A stretch of 64,000 bases of DNA from Pedobacter ginsengisoli (GCF_002736205.1 NZ_CP024091.1:620001-684000); one strand, 5' to 3'; shown: positions 1 through 9,334, numbered from the stretch's first letter. The notes: a model not told the origin generated them from the letters alone. Translations and numbers: made by a program.

Positions 1-4
1 ATTA

Positions 5-46
5 TGTTTTCCTTTATCATTTTATATAAAATGATAAAGGAAAACA
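5..46. repeat. 42-bp perfect palindrome overlapping the 3' end of the MaoC gene
   Basis: Bases 5-46 are fully self-complementary about position 25.5, with GTTTTCCTTTATCAT on one side and its exact complement on the other. The transcript could fold into a long AU-rich hairpin. The right half is coding and ends the MaoC gene. There is no clean U tract on either side, so it may act as an mRNA 3' stabiliser or a weak bidirectional terminator, or be a protein-binding palindrome. Confidence 0.7.
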
Positions 47-480
47 ACATTGCCGGTATATGCCGGTTTTGGCTGATCTTTAATGTTAAGGGTAGCCTCG
101 ATAACAACTTTGGTAACGCCTCTTAGGTTTGTTATTGAATTCAGTTTAGCCTTTAGTTGTACTTCGCTATTTACTAAAACAGGTTGGCCAAATTTAAACG
201 ACTCAATTCCATAGTTTATTTCCATTTTAATATTGCGGACATCTGCAATCTGTTTCCATAAATACGGAATTAACGATAAAGTTAAATAACCATGCGCTAT
301 GGTAGCTTTAAATGGACCTTCGTTCTCAGCCTTTTCTTTATCTACATGTATCCATTGGTGGTCTAATGTTGCATCAGCGAATTTGTTAATTTGTTCCTGA
401 TCTATTTTATGCCAATTGGAAACCCCTAAATCATTGCCTAAATGTGACTGATATTCTTCAAAACTATTAATTATTAACAT
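22..480 (-). CDS. MaoC-like (R)-specific enoyl-CoA hydratase
   Basis: This 152-residue protein has the hot-dog-fold MaoC dehydratase pattern. The segment FADATLDHQWIHVD (residues 34-47) carries the Asp40/His45 pair that hydrates trans-2-enoyl-CoA in the family, and it is followed by the conserved GPF..TIAHGYLTLSL stretch. Length matches single-domain MaoC hydratases. Family members act in the cytoplasm on fatty-acyl-CoA or similar thioesters; the actual substrate cannot be read from the sequence. It is divergent from the glycosyltransferase gene, with no other fatty-acid gene beside it. Its stop codon lies inside a perfect 42-bp palindrome, so the last seven codons form one arm of the hairpin. 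Confidence 0.88.
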   Translation of the reverse strand: MLIINSFEEYQSHLGNDLGVSNWHKIDQEQINKFADATLDHQWIHVDKEKAENEGPFKATIAHGYLTLSLIPYLWKQIADVRNIKMEINYGIESFKFGQPVLVNSEVQLKAKLNSITNLRGVTKVVIEATLNIKDQPKPAYTGNVVFLYHFI

Positions 481-576
481 ATACGTGTTTATTTTTCAAT
501 TTAGACCTGTTTCAATTTTCCCGATAATAAAAATTATCCTATAGCAGCTAATGCATCTTCTACGCCAATATAACAA

Positions 577-584
577 TAAGTTTG
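577..584 (+). promoter_or_regulatory. Candidate Bacteroidota -7 element for the glycosyltransferase gene
   Basis: TAAGTTTG matches the Bacteroidota sigma factor -7 consensus TAnnTTTG and lies 36 bases upstream of the start codon. No convincing -33 TTTG is found at the usual spacing, so the call is tentative. Confidence 0.35.
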
Positions 585-619
585 TTTTTTACTGAGTTTT
601 TTGGTAATTTCCTTAGCCT

Positions 620-1588
620 ATGTTTATATCAATTATCACTCCCGCGTATAATCGTGCCGAAACTTTGCATCGCTGTTATGAGTCATTGAAAGAACAGTCT
701 TTTAAGAGTTTTGAATGGATTATTGTTGATGACGGATCAACAGATGAAACAGCACAAACGGTATCGGCATGGCAAAGTGAATGTGATATGGATATTATTT
801 ATATTCAAAAGCCCAACGGTGGCAAACCCTCAGCAGTAAATCATGGAGTGAAAATTGCAAATGGCGAAATGTGTGCTATAGTGGATTCTGATGATAGCCT
901 TTGTAATGATGGCCTTAAAACTTTAACTGATACCTGGCAAACGCTGGCACCTGATGTAAGGGATACTTATTGGTGCGTATGTGCTTTGGTTGAAGATTCA
1001 GTTACCAGGCAAATTGTAGGCGATCTGTTCCCTTCTGACAACATTACAATTACAGGAGGGGAGTTTCAGTTTAAATATAAAATAGAGGGCGACAAGTTTG
1101 GATTAATGCGTACTGCATTATTAAAAAGTAATCCATATCCCGAAGCAGAGGATTACAAATTTGTACCTGAAAGCTATATCTGGAATAGGCTAGGGCGCGA
1201 ATACAAATATGTTTGTATAAATAAAGTAGTGCTAACCTATTATATGCCAACAGGTTTTGGTATTGGCAATTTAAGCGGTAAGGCAAATCGAATTAGAAAT
1301 GCAAAAGGATTAATTATGTGCGAAGTAGATGTAGTGAACAAGGATTTGCATCGTTGGTTTTTTAATGCTCCAATTTTTTTCTTTAAAAGAGCTGCACAGC
1401 TGTCACGCTATGCAATTCATTCAGCATCCTTAATGCGCCAGTACAAAAATCTGGAATCTATATGGGGTAAAATTATTGTGCTGGCATCATTTCCAATTGG
1501 TTTTACCCTTTATTTGGGAGACAGGTTATGGTTTAAATATTACTATGCCCCAATTAAAGCTAAGCTAGTCAGAGAAACAATTTCGTAA
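620..1588 (+). CDS. Family 2 glycosyltransferase
   Basis: A 322-residue GT-A fold transferase. It opens with SIITPAYNRAETLHRCYESL, then has the nucleotide-binding VDDGS motif (Asp37-Asp38) and the metal-binding DSDD motif (residues 89-92), the two hallmarks of GT2 enzymes. The C-terminal third is basic and hydrophobic, which suggests membrane contact rather than several spanning helices. These enzymes transfer a sugar from a nucleotide-sugar donor to a glycan or lipid acceptor; donor and acceptor are unknown here. It stands alone, converging with the GH127 gene with only two bases between them, and is not part of a visible polysaccharide cluster. Confidence 0.9.
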   Translation: MFISIITPAYNRAETLHRCYESLKEQSFKSFEWIIVDDGSTDETAQTVSAWQSECDMDIIYIQKPNGGKPSAVNHGVKIANGEMCAIVDSDDSLCNDGLKTLTDTWQTLAPDVRDTYWCVCALVEDSVTRQIVGDLFPSDNITITGGEFQFKYKIEGDKFGLMRTALLKSNPYPEAEDYKFVPESYIWNRLGREYKYVCINKVVLTYYMPTGFGIGNLSGKANRIRNAKGLIMCEVDVVNKDLHRWFFNAPIFFFKRAAQLSRYAIHSASLMRQYKNLESIWGKIIVLASFPIGFTLYLGDRLWFKYYYAPIKAKLVRETIS

Positions 1589-1590
1589 TT

Positions 1591-4116
1591 TTACTTTGCC
1601 TCTTCTTTAACAAGCAAATTGTCAATACTTGCTATTGAGTCGTATGCCCTAACACCTACCATTCCATATTTAAATTCATCATCTTTTACTGAAATCAGTG
1701 GACTTGCCGATCCGTTAAAGTATACCTTGATTTCGTTATCTATTGCATCAATTTTAATTTGATACGACTTGCCGATTTCTAGTTTTTGCTTTTGAGATGC
1801 AAGTACTACCCATTTCAGATCAGATGATTTACCTAATTCTATAACGCCTGTTTCGGCATCAATTCCTAAATAATAACCTTTGTACATGTCAGCCCCAAGC
1901 ACAGCATCTGTAACTCTAAAGATAAGGCCAGCATTGCCTTTTGAGTTTAGTTGTACCGTTGCCTGGTAACTTAGGTTTTTAAACATAGTGCCACTTGCAA
2001 GAGCTTTTGAACCATGTATTCCGTATCCCCAGGATCCTTTGTTAGATGCGGCATGGAATGCACCATCTTTAATAAACCAACTGCCTCCATACAATAACCA
2101 ATCTTTAACTGTAGCATTTTCAAAGTTCTCTTTAAAGGGTTTGCCTGCAGATTCCGGGGTACCTATAACCGGAAAATTACTGATCCTTATGTTTTCACTG
2201 CCAAATGGGGTAAGTGTTATCTCTTCAGTCTGTTCAGATGAAGCTACAGGACTTCTGGGAACCTCAAAAGCATGCATCTTGTTGTAAGCCATAGTCCACG
2301 AAGGGATTTTTTTTGCAGAAACCTTTAGTTTTACAGGTGTAGTAGCCTGCACAAAAGGATTTTCGGGCATTGCCGAGTTCTCAACTTTTATCGATTTAGC
2401 TAAATTTTTACGGTCTATAACCAAACCATAGTTCCATGGCGAAGCAGATGATACCTCGTAGTCAAAAAAGCCTGCTACAGGGTGTTTTTTACGGATACTA
2501 TATTGAGCATCCATTTGTAATCCATATACCAGAGGTCCGCGTTCAACAGTTACCGATTTGTTTACCTGATCTGATACTTTTATATCCATCGGAAAGTTAA
2601 GGGTTACCTCATCTTTACTATTCCATAGCCTGGTAATGTTATAGACTTGTCCTGTTTTAACATTCAATAAAGCCTTTCCATTAACGGTAATTTGTGGGTT
2701 TTTACACCATTCCGGAATCCTTAGTTTTAAGGGAAAGGTTGCTGGCTTAGCTAAGTCTATTTTAATTTTGATCTGTTCTTCGAACGGATAATTGGTTTCT
2801 ACATTCAGTTTAACCGGAATGGCATCGGCCACAAAAGCATTTAGTTCAACCGGGGCGTAAGCAATTACAGCTAAACCTTTATCAGGAGTAGCAACCCAGC
2901 TGTTCTTTACAAAATATGGCCATCCCATATGCATATTGTATCTGCAGCAACCCATGCCAGAATAAGGGCTTAAAAGTATGCCGCCATCATAATCTTCATC
3001 AAAACCAGAGTTGCCATGTTTACAAACCACCTGATTGGGTTGTGTATAATATAAATGAGATTTTATGTCTCTGCTGAACTGCGATGGTAGGGTGTTAAAA
3101 GCAATTTTTTCAAGCCTGTCGCCAATCTGCACATCATGAACAATCCTGGCGGTAGTTTCCAGACTTTGCATCCACTCTACCACGGTACAGGTTTCGGTTC
3201 CCTGAAATGAACTTTTGCCAGCCAGAAATTCAGTTCCGGATGCAATGCCTGATGATTGGCCGTGGTCTCTTATTAAGTTACTGATTCCCTTTTCGGTAGC
3301 GTCTCTGTAGTATGGCGTATTATTTAGCTGAGCGTAAATTGCAGGAAGTTTAAGCGCCTGGCCAACACTAACACTATGCTTGGTATGAAAATCATCGCCA
3401 TAGTAATAGAATTGATTGTTTGTGTAAATATCAGCCCATGGATAAGCCTGTGATTTTAGTTTTTCGGCTAAGGTTAAAAGGGATTTTTCGCCCGTTCTGT
3501 TATATAGCCATAATACCAGTTCTATATTATCCCCGGTTCTGGATTTGCTCCACTCAGTTAATGGCTTTTTATCAAGATTATCAAGCTGGTACTTAAAATA
3601 TTTTGTGAAGAAACCAAGAACACGTTCATCGCCTGTTGCTTCGTAATAGCTTTGAATTGCATACATCATAGGCATTCTTGGCCACCAATCGTTCATTTTT
3701 GCAGGTCCAAATGAGCCATTAGGCTGCTGATGGTCTAATGTCCAGTTTATCCATTTCTGCGATTTCGCCTTCAAATCAGGATTATCCAGTGTGTATGCCA
3801 GGGCCACTAATCCTTTCACATAATATGGCACACGTTCCCAGCCCTCGCCACTACCACCAAGCCAATCAGATTCAGGACCAAGGTTAGAGGCTTCAGGATA
3901 AAGCTCCTCTGCATGGCCTGTTGCACCATCTTTTTGCAATTCAAGTTGTTTCAATAACCAGCCTTTAGCCTTAATGCTACCAAGTGGGAGCTGTATATAG
4001 GTGTTGGCTGTTAGTGGCGCACGGTTGTATACATATTGTTTGGCCGGGTTATTTTGAGCAAAGAGTAATGAAGGGATCGAAGCAAAAGCTAAGATTAGTG
4101 ATTTCCTAACATTCAT
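1591..4116 (-). CDS. Secreted GH127-type beta-L-arabinofuranosidase with C-terminal lectin-like domain
   Basis: An 841-residue protein with a signal peptide ending near LLFAQ (residue 21). Residues about 40-640 match the GH127/DUF1680 family: the WLGGSGEGWERVPYY and DWWPRMPM regions, Glu308-x-Cys310 and the pair Cys390-Cys391. In the characterised HypBA1 enzyme the equivalent Glu and Cys residues bind zinc and include the cysteine nucleophile, so the active site looks intact. Residues about 665-840 form an extra beta-sandwich of the DUF1080/CBM66 type, absent from the second GH127 here at 28595-30604. It probably acts in the periplasm or outside the cell on arabinofuranoside-like linkages, but related families have other specificities. 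It is divergent from the beta-propeller gene. Confidence 0.87.
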   Translation of the reverse strand: MNVRKSLILAFASIPSLLFAQNNPAKQYVYNRAPLTANTYIQLPLGSIKAKGWLLKQLELQKDGATGHAEELYPEASNLGPESDWLGGSGEGWERVPYYVKGLVALAYTLDNPDLKAKSQKWINWTLDHQQPNGSFGPAKMNDWWPRMPMMYAIQSYYEATGDERVLGFFTKYFKYQLDNLDKKPLTEWSKSRTGDNIELVLWLYNRTGEKSLLTLAEKLKSQAYPWADIYTNNQFYYYGDDFHTKHSVSVGQALKLPAIYAQLNNTPYYRDATEKGISNLIRDHGQSSGIASGTEFLAGKSSFQGTETCTVVEWMQSLETTARIVHDVQIGDRLEKIAFNTLPSQFSRDIKSHLYYTQPNQVVCKHGNSGFDEDYDGGILLSPYSGMGCCRYNMHMGWPYFVKNSWVATPDKGLAVIAYAPVELNAFVADAIPVKLNVETNYPFEEQIKIKIDLAKPATFPLKLRIPEWCKNPQITVNGKALLNVKTGQVYNITRLWNSKDEVTLNFPMDIKVSDQVNKSVTVERGPLVYGLQMDAQYSIRKKHPVAGFFDYEVSSASPWNYGLVIDRKNLAKSIKVENSAMPENPFVQATTPVKLKVSAKKIPSWTMAYNKMHAFEVPRSPVASSEQTEEITLTPFGSENIRISNFPVIGTPESAGKPFKENFENATVKDWLLYGGSWFIKDGAFHAASNKGSWGYGIHGSKALASGTMFKNLSYQATVQLNSKGNAGLIFRVTDAVLGADMYKGYYLGIDAETGVIELGKSSDLKWVVLASQKQKLEIGKSYQIKIDAIDNEIKVYFNGSASPLISVKDDEFKYGMVGVRAYDSIASIDNLLVKEEAK

Positions 4117-4333
4117 GTTTATAGATGGCTTGTGTGTTTATAGAACAAGTTTATTATAAAATATTTACTATTTTAATGTTTATCCGCAAATTGATACAAT
4201 CTGAAGAATTTTTGAAACGGATAGATGAGCCCCAGGGTTAAATGTTAAAATTACTTAATGAATGGATAAGAAATTAAAATTACCATTGTTAAAATACGGT
4301 TTATTTGTTTTCCAATTTATCTGAATTTGTAGA

Positions 4334-5995
4334 ATGAAAAAATACCTGTTTATTAAACTGATCTTTTGTGTTTGCTTTTTAACACCCGCTTATCTATTAG
4401 CCCAGATCACAGATAGGCCACGCCCTGCTGAATGGAAACAACTTGTAGAGGGCGCGCGCTTTAGGGATCGTTTATTACCCATGCCAAAAGGGAAGTTGAG
4501 TAGTGATACCTGGGGTGCCAAAGGCGTACTGCCCCGTTATGTTGATAATGGTATTGAAGACCGTACCAGATCTTATTGGGGCGGAAATATAATTCTGGGA
4601 GCGGATAAGCTTTACCATCTATATGTATGCGGCTGGCTAGAAAGCTCTGAAAAAGGGCATGCAGAGTGGCCTCATTCTATAGTATATCATACTGTAAGTA
4701 ATAACTCAATAGGGCCTTTTAAAATAAAGGATACTATTGGCCCCGGACATAATCCCGAAGCTTTTCGTATTAAAGACGGCAGATACGTAATCTATGTTAT
4801 TGATAACTACTATATTTCAAATAGTTTAAATGGTCCATGGGAGCGAAAGAAATTTGACTTCGATAAAAGAGACCGTCCAATTATTGAAGGTCTTTCTAAT
4901 TTAACATTTGCCCAAAGGGAAGATGGTTCTTACCTGATGGTATGTAGAGGAGGGGGTGCGTGGATTAGCAAAACAGGGATTTCTTCGTATAACCAAATTA
5001 CCGACAGAAGAGTATATCCTAATGTGAAAGGAGAATTTGAGGACCCTGTTATCTGGCGTGATCATATCCAATACCACTTAATTGTTAATGACTGGCTTGG
5101 CAGGATTGCTTTTTACGAACGCTCTAAAGATGGAATTAACTGGGTTACTGATCCTGGAGAGGCTTATACACCAGGTGTTGCAGTGCATGAAGACGGGCAA
5201 GTAGAGGATTGGCATAAGTTTGAGCGTATTAAGATTTTTCAGGATAAATATGGCAGGGCTATTCAGGCCAATTTTGCAGTAATTGATACTTCAAAGGCCG
5301 ATGATAAAGCCAGCGATCGTCATAGCTCAAAGAACATTAGCGTTCCGTTAAATCCGGGTGTTTTGTTAACCATGCTGAACAAAGTGCAGCCTACTGCAAA
5401 AACCAAGGTTATCCAGGTTAAAATTGCTGCCGAAAAAGGTTTTGATCCACAAAAGGATATTGACATAAAATCATTACGTTTCGGTGCTTCAACTGAAGTT
5501 AATTTTGGCATGGGCAGCAAAGTATTGAGTGTTCAAAAATCGGGTAAAGACCTGATTGTAAATTTTGATGCCAAAGGAAACGGAATAACGTCAGAAGAAT
5601 TTGCACCTAAGCTGATCGGTAAATATTTATCCGGTAAATTACTTTATGGATATACCAGGGTGCCATGGTTAAGCTATAACGAGGCCATTATTTCTGCTCG
5701 TAAACCTGTATTTAGTGCTAATAATAACAAGACTGATATTAAGGTAGAAGTAGAAAATTTTGGGCAGGTAGTATCTAAAAAGAGTAAATTAGAAATAGCG
5801 TGCACTGTTGATAATGAGAAAAGAATTTTGGGTATTGCCGAGGTTCCGGTACTTCAGCCATATGGCAAAACAATGGTTCAACTGACGGCTGATTTTGCCT
5901 TTGAAAAAGGAAAAGAATATGCGTTTTCTGTAACAGTTTTAGCAAATAATACCAAAGTTTCGTTATTTGAATTTAAAGCTACACCATCTAAGTAG
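4334..5995 (+). CDS. Secreted beta-propeller glycoside-hydrolase-like protein
   Basis: A 553-residue protein with a signal peptide ending near LLAQ (residue 24). Residues about 70-320 look like a five-bladed propeller of the GH43/GH117 type: repeated short segments such as DKLYHLYVCGW, GRYVIYVIDNYYIS and EFEDPVIWRDHIQYHLIVND, the last carrying the acidic EDPVIW motif common in these folds. Residues about 360-553 form a separate all-beta region with alternating charged strands. I cannot assign a family number or substrate. It is divergent from the GH127 gene across 217 bases, which suggests a shared glycan target. Confidence 0.7.
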   Translation: MKKYLFIKLIFCVCFLTPAYLLAQITDRPRPAEWKQLVEGARFRDRLLPMPKGKLSSDTWGAKGVLPRYVDNGIEDRTRSYWGGNIILGADKLYHLYVCGWLESSEKGHAEWPHSIVYHTVSNNSIGPFKIKDTIGPGHNPEAFRIKDGRYVIYVIDNYYISNSLNGPWERKKFDFDKRDRPIIEGLSNLTFAQREDGSYLMVCRGGGAWISKTGISSYNQITDRRVYPNVKGEFEDPVIWRDHIQYHLIVNDWLGRIAFYERSKDGINWVTDPGEAYTPGVAVHEDGQVEDWHKFERIKIFQDKYGRAIQANFAVIDTSKADDKASDRHSSKNISVPLNPGVLLTMLNKVQPTAKTKVIQVKIAAEKGFDPQKDIDIKSLRFGASTEVNFGMGSKVLSVQKSGKDLIVNFDAKGNGITSEEFAPKLIGKYLSGKLLYGYTRVPWLSYNEAIISARKPVFSANNNKTDIKVEVENFGQVVSKKSKLEIACTVDNEKRILGIAEVPVLQPYGKTMVQLTADFAFEKGKEYAFSVTVLANNTKVSLFEFKATPSK

Positions 5996-6011
5996 CCTTA
6001 AATAATATACT

Positions 6012-7250
6012 TTAAAAAGTTATACTGAAGTGGTGCATGCCGTTGTTGTAATGATAATTAACTTGCCAATTGTTGATTTTACAGATTTGTTTTACAATTG
6101 ATAATCCAAGTCCATTACCCTTATTACCGGCAGCCCCTTTGCCAAACCTTGTAAATAATTTAGATACAGGGAATGAAAGTGGCTCACCTTCATTACTGAT
6201 CTCTAAGGTCTGTTCATCTAGGGTAATAATTATTTTGGCATTTGCAGTTGTATAAGAAAGCGCATTGGTTAATAAGTTAGATACCAGGATTTCCATCAGA
6301 AATGAGCTGGTATATACTTCTTTGCCTTGAATAAGTTGCGCTACATGCAGGCCTTTATGTTCAAACAGATCTTCCATTAAATCGAAGTTGCGTTTAAGCA
6401 CATCTTGTAACGAAACCCACTGTACATCGGTAAATGCATTGTTTTCTAGTTTGGCCAATAGTAGGAGGCCTTTATTTACTTTGCTTAGGCGTATGGTTGC
6501 TTGTTTTGCATCATTAAGTAAACGAGCCATATCTACAGTTAATGGCTGCTGGCTAATGCTTTCTAATCGGGTTTTTAGTATACTTAGTGGTGTTTGAATT
6601 TCGTGCGAGGCATTTTCGGTAAATTCCTTTAGTGCTGTATATTCCTTTTTGCCTCTGGCAGCTAAATCAATAAGCACCTTGTTCATTTCTTGGAATTCTT
6701 TAACATCTGTAAGGGTTAGTTCCAATTCTTCCTTAGAGCTAACAGAATAGCCCTGCATACGCTTCAGATTTATTAAGAATGGCTTCCAGATCCGGCGACT
6801 GATAAAATAGTTAACCAGGGTGCCAAGAACGATTAGCAAGGCGGCTATGGATAAGAAAATGTAAATGATGGTTTTAGAGTAGTTGTCCCAGCCAATATAA
6901 GTGGTCATGACCATGATGCGGTAAGGAGTGCCATTAATTTTTCTGCTTTCAGAAAAGTAGTAATAGCCTTCTGTTACTTTCTGTACCTTATCATAAATAA
7001 GCGTGTCTTTAAAAACTTTGGGTAATTTCATCAGGCTTTCATCGCCCTTAGTAATGTTTACCAATGGGAAAGCGACATTTTTGCCCATATGTATTTCCTC
7101 GGCAACCATGTTGGTTTGTAATTCCAACTGCTCCTCTATTTCTTTGGATATCTCATTTCTTAAAAAAAGAAATAGCATACAGCCTGTAATACCCAGTACT
7201 ATGGCACTAAGCCAAAAATGATAATAACTAATTTTTGATAAGAGTTTCAC
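6012..7250 (-). CDS. Sensor histidine kinase (OmpR-partner type)
   Basis: A 412-residue membrane kinase. Transmembrane helices lie near residues 10-30 and 128-150 and enclose a periplasmic sensor of about 100 residues without a recognisable fold. The dimerisation box FTENASHEIQTPLSIL places the phosphorylated His at 216. The ATP-binding part has the N box SNLLTNALSY and the G2 box NKGNGLGLSIV. Translation begins at GTG, whose G is the last base of the response-regulator TAG stop, so the two are translationally coupled. The partner regulator lies directly upstream. The signal is unknown; the divergent uptake operon suggests a nutrient or iron-related cue. Confidence 0.92.
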   Translation of the reverse strand: MKLLSKISYYHFWLSAIVLGITGCMLFLFLRNEISKEIEEQLELQTNMVAEEIHMGKNVAFPLVNITKGDESLMKLPKVFKDTLIYDKVQKVTEGYYYFSESRKINGTPYRIMVMTTYIGWDNYSKTIIYIFLSIAALLIVLGTLVNYFISRRIWKPFLINLKRMQGYSVSSKEELELTLTDVKEFQEMNKVLIDLAARGKKEYTALKEFTENASHEIQTPLSILKTRLESISQQPLTVDMARLLNDAKQATIRLSKVNKGLLLLAKLENNAFTDVQWVSLQDVLKRNFDLMEDLFEHKGLHVAQLIQGKEVYTSSFLMEILVSNLLTNALSYTTANAKIIITLDEQTLEISNEGEPLSFPVSKLFTRFGKGAAGNKGNGLGLSIVKQICKINNWQVNYHYNNGMHHFSITF

Positions 7251-7924
7251 TAATAGGTAAACTTATAGCCCATTCCATATACTGTTTTAATGTAGTCTTT
7301 TCCCGAGATATTGCATAGTTTTTTTCGCAGGTTCTTCATATGCACATATACCGTGTCAAAATTATCACTCTGGTCAAAATGGTCGCCCCATAAATGTTCC
7401 ACTATTGATGCCTTGCTCACCACACGGTTCTTATTAATTACAAAATAAATAAGCATGTCGTATTCCTTTCTGGTCAGACTAACTTCATTGCCTTTAAAGA
7501 AGAACGATTTAGATGCAGGGTGCATGGTGAAATCATCAAACATAATTTGTTCGGCACCTTTCAGCGTCTTTCTCCGGTATATTGCGTTTACGCGTGCATT
7601 TAACTCCTCCAGATAAAATGGCTTGGTTAAATAGTCGTCCGCTCCCAGGTTTAATCCATTCAGTTTATCCTGTAAGGAGTCTTTTGCTGAAAGAATTAGG
7701 ATTCCGGTTTCCAGATGACTTTTCCTAATGTCTTCTATCAAATCTATCCCGTTTCCATCAGGTAGAGTGATGTCAAGAACAACAACATCGTACATATAGT
7801 CCCTCAGTTTTTGTTCCGCCTGGCCAAAAGTTACTGCTTGTTCGCATATACAATCATGTGAGTTGAAATAGGTTTCCATTTCTTCCAGTAGTACTGGCTC
7901 ATCTTCTACAAACAACACCTTCAT
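7250..7924 (-). CDS. OmpR-family response regulator
   Basis: A 224-residue regulator with an N-terminal receiver (Glu7-Asp8 acidic pocket, phosphoacceptor Asp51 in VVLDITLPDGNG, Lys101 in LTKPF) and a C-terminal winged helix (RKEYDMLIYF ... VSKASIVEHLW ... YVHMKNLRKKL ... VYGMGYKF). It is first in a two-gene operon with the histidine kinase, overlapping it by one base. An 11-base-period direct repeat lies 36 bases upstream of its start and about 90 bases before the divergent uptake operon, a layout expected for a regulator that controls itself and its neighbours. Confidence 0.95.
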   Translation of the reverse strand: MKVLFVEDEPVLLEEMETYFNSHDCICEQAVTFGQAEQKLRDYMYDVVVLDITLPDGNGIDLIEDIRKSHLETGILILSAKDSLQDKLNGLNLGADDYLTKPFYLEELNARVNAIYRRKTLKGAEQIMFDDFTMHPASKSFFFKGNEVSLTRKEYDMLIYFVINKNRVVSKASIVEHLWGDHFDQSDNFDTVYVHMKNLRKKLCNISGKDYIKTVYGMGYKFTY

Positions 7925-7959
7925 AAATATTTTTAAAATTATTTTCGATTTTTTTGGAC

Positions 7960-7979
7960 TCTTTAGAAATTCTTTAGAA
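7960..7979. promoter_or_regulatory. Candidate OmpR-type operator (two direct repeats)
   Basis: TCTTTAGAA occurs at 7960-7968 and again at 7971-7979, a period of 11 bases. OmpR/PhoB-type regulators bind as head-to-tail dimers to direct repeats with this period. The site is in the 142-base gap between the response regulator and the divergent uptake operon. A TAATATTTG sequence at 7987-7995 could be an imperfect -7 element for the uptake operon. Confidence 0.5.
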
Positions 7980-8066
7980 TTGGCTTTAATATTTGCAGCA
8001 AGATTAACACTTATTTAGACTTATTACAAACAATATAACAATAAAATACATAATCAAAATAAAAAA

Positions 8067-9272
8067 ATGAAAATTCAATACTTTAAAAGTTCAGTATTTA
8101 TTGCCCTTGCAGTTGCGGCTCTTACTTCATGTAAGAAAGATAAAGTTGATCAGGAAGGAAGCAAATCTTTGCGCCCTGCAATTGACTATACTAAATTGGT
8201 AGATGGAACTAAGTACGATGCATCAAATACCATCTTTGTAGATGCAGCTGGTAAAACTACAATTGATTTAACTACAGGTAACTTCCGTTACAGAGTATTT
8301 CAAGGTATAAACACTTATGGTGGAGTATGGAAAACTAAATTGGTTGATGGTAATGTATTGAAAAACATGTATTCAAATACTGGTAATCCATTTACTGCTG
8401 AATCTAATCCTGCTCCGGCTGATTTTGCAGCAATAAATGCTTCTGGTGTTCAGTTGCGTAATGTTACTGCCTCATCTTGGGATGCCGCTTCAGCAGAAGT
8501 TGTACGTAAGAAAATCGAAGCAGATCTTGCATTGCTTGCTACTATAAGTGCCTCTGGAAATGTTGTTGCTACAAAAGGAAACGCTGGCTACATTGCTAAT
8601 AATGGGGGCTCTAAATATCTGCTTGATGCTAAAGGACTAGAAATCGGTCAATTAATTCAAAAAGGTTTAATTGGTGCTTTTGATCTGGATTATATCGGTA
8701 ATGTTTTACTTAACAAAGGTCTGGAAGCTGATAACAAGACTTTAGTATCTGGTAAAAATTACACAAAATTAGAGCAAAACTGGGATGAAGCTTATGGTTC
8801 ATTAACTTTAAACCCAATTTATCTTGCAGGTTCAACAGATGCTGTAAGAGGTACTACTGAATCTTTTATCGGTTCGTACATTTGGGAATACAACAAAACA
8901 AATTATGCTAAAATTTTCCCTGCATTTTTAAAAGGACGTGCTGCGGCTGTTAATAATGACGCAACAGAATTAAAAGCACAAGCTTTATTTATCAGAACTC
9001 AAATGGAATATGCGATTGCTAATGCTGCCTGGAATTATCTTAAAAAATGGAAAGACAATAGTTTAACAGATGCAGGTGCTGCTGCCCATGCGTTAGGTGA
9101 GGGTTTGGGATTCGTTTACTCGTTACGTTTTGCAACTGTTCATAAAGCTGATGCTAAATTCTCTGATGATATTCTTAACGCTCTAATAAATACTGATGGC
9201 GGTGCCTGGGATTTAACTCCGGCAAAAGTAACTGCCGCACAAGATGCTATTAAAGCCAAGTTTGGTTTGTAG
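8067..9272 (+). CDS. DUF4856-domain lipoprotein
   Basis: A 401-residue lipoprotein whose lipobox LTSC places the lipidated cysteine at residue 22. The rest matches the DUF4856 pattern (RPAIDYTKLVDGTKYDAS near the start, then an Ala-rich helical domain of about 350 residues). In Bacteroidota, DUF4856 proteins are commonly encoded beside imelysin lipoproteins, HTTM proteins and TonB receptors, as here, and are thought to belong to surface or periplasmic iron acquisition. The helical fold is probably imelysin-like. It is the first gene of the operon, and a 12-bp stem-loop separates it from the imelysin gene. Confidence 0.85.
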   Translation: MKIQYFKSSVFIALAVAALTSCKKDKVDQEGSKSLRPAIDYTKLVDGTKYDASNTIFVDAAGKTTIDLTTGNFRYRVFQGINTYGGVWKTKLVDGNVLKNMYSNTGNPFTAESNPAPADFAAINASGVQLRNVTASSWDAASAEVVRKKIEADLALLATISASGNVVATKGNAGYIANNGGSKYLLDAKGLEIGQLIQKGLIGAFDLDYIGNVLLNKGLEADNKTLVSGKNYTKLEQNWDEAYGSLTLNPIYLAGSTDAVRGTTESFIGSYIWEYNKTNYAKIFPAFLKGRAAAVNNDATELKAQALFIRTQMEYAIANAAWNYLKKWKDNSLTDAGAAAHALGEGLGFVYSLRFATVHKADAKFSDDILNALINTDGGAWDLTPAKVTAAQDAIKAKFGL

Positions 9273-9295
9273 TAACTGTAATATAACTTTTATTA

Positions 9296-9334
9296 AAGTG
9301 GATTACTTTTCCGGTCGCGAAGAGTAATCCACTT
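9296..9334 (+). repeat. Strong stem-loop between the DUF4856 and imelysin genes
   Basis: AAGTGGATTACT (9296-9307) and its exact complement (9323-9334) enclose a 15-base loop. No U tract follows, so it is more likely a processing or mRNA-stability element, or an attenuator, than a full terminator. It could make the first gene's transcript more abundant than the rest of the operon. Confidence 0.6.

Noticed and set aside
1071..1286. Open frame antisense to the glycosyltransferase gene
   Set aside because: It lies wholly inside a gene with clear GT2 motifs, has no recognisable domain and shows no start signal.
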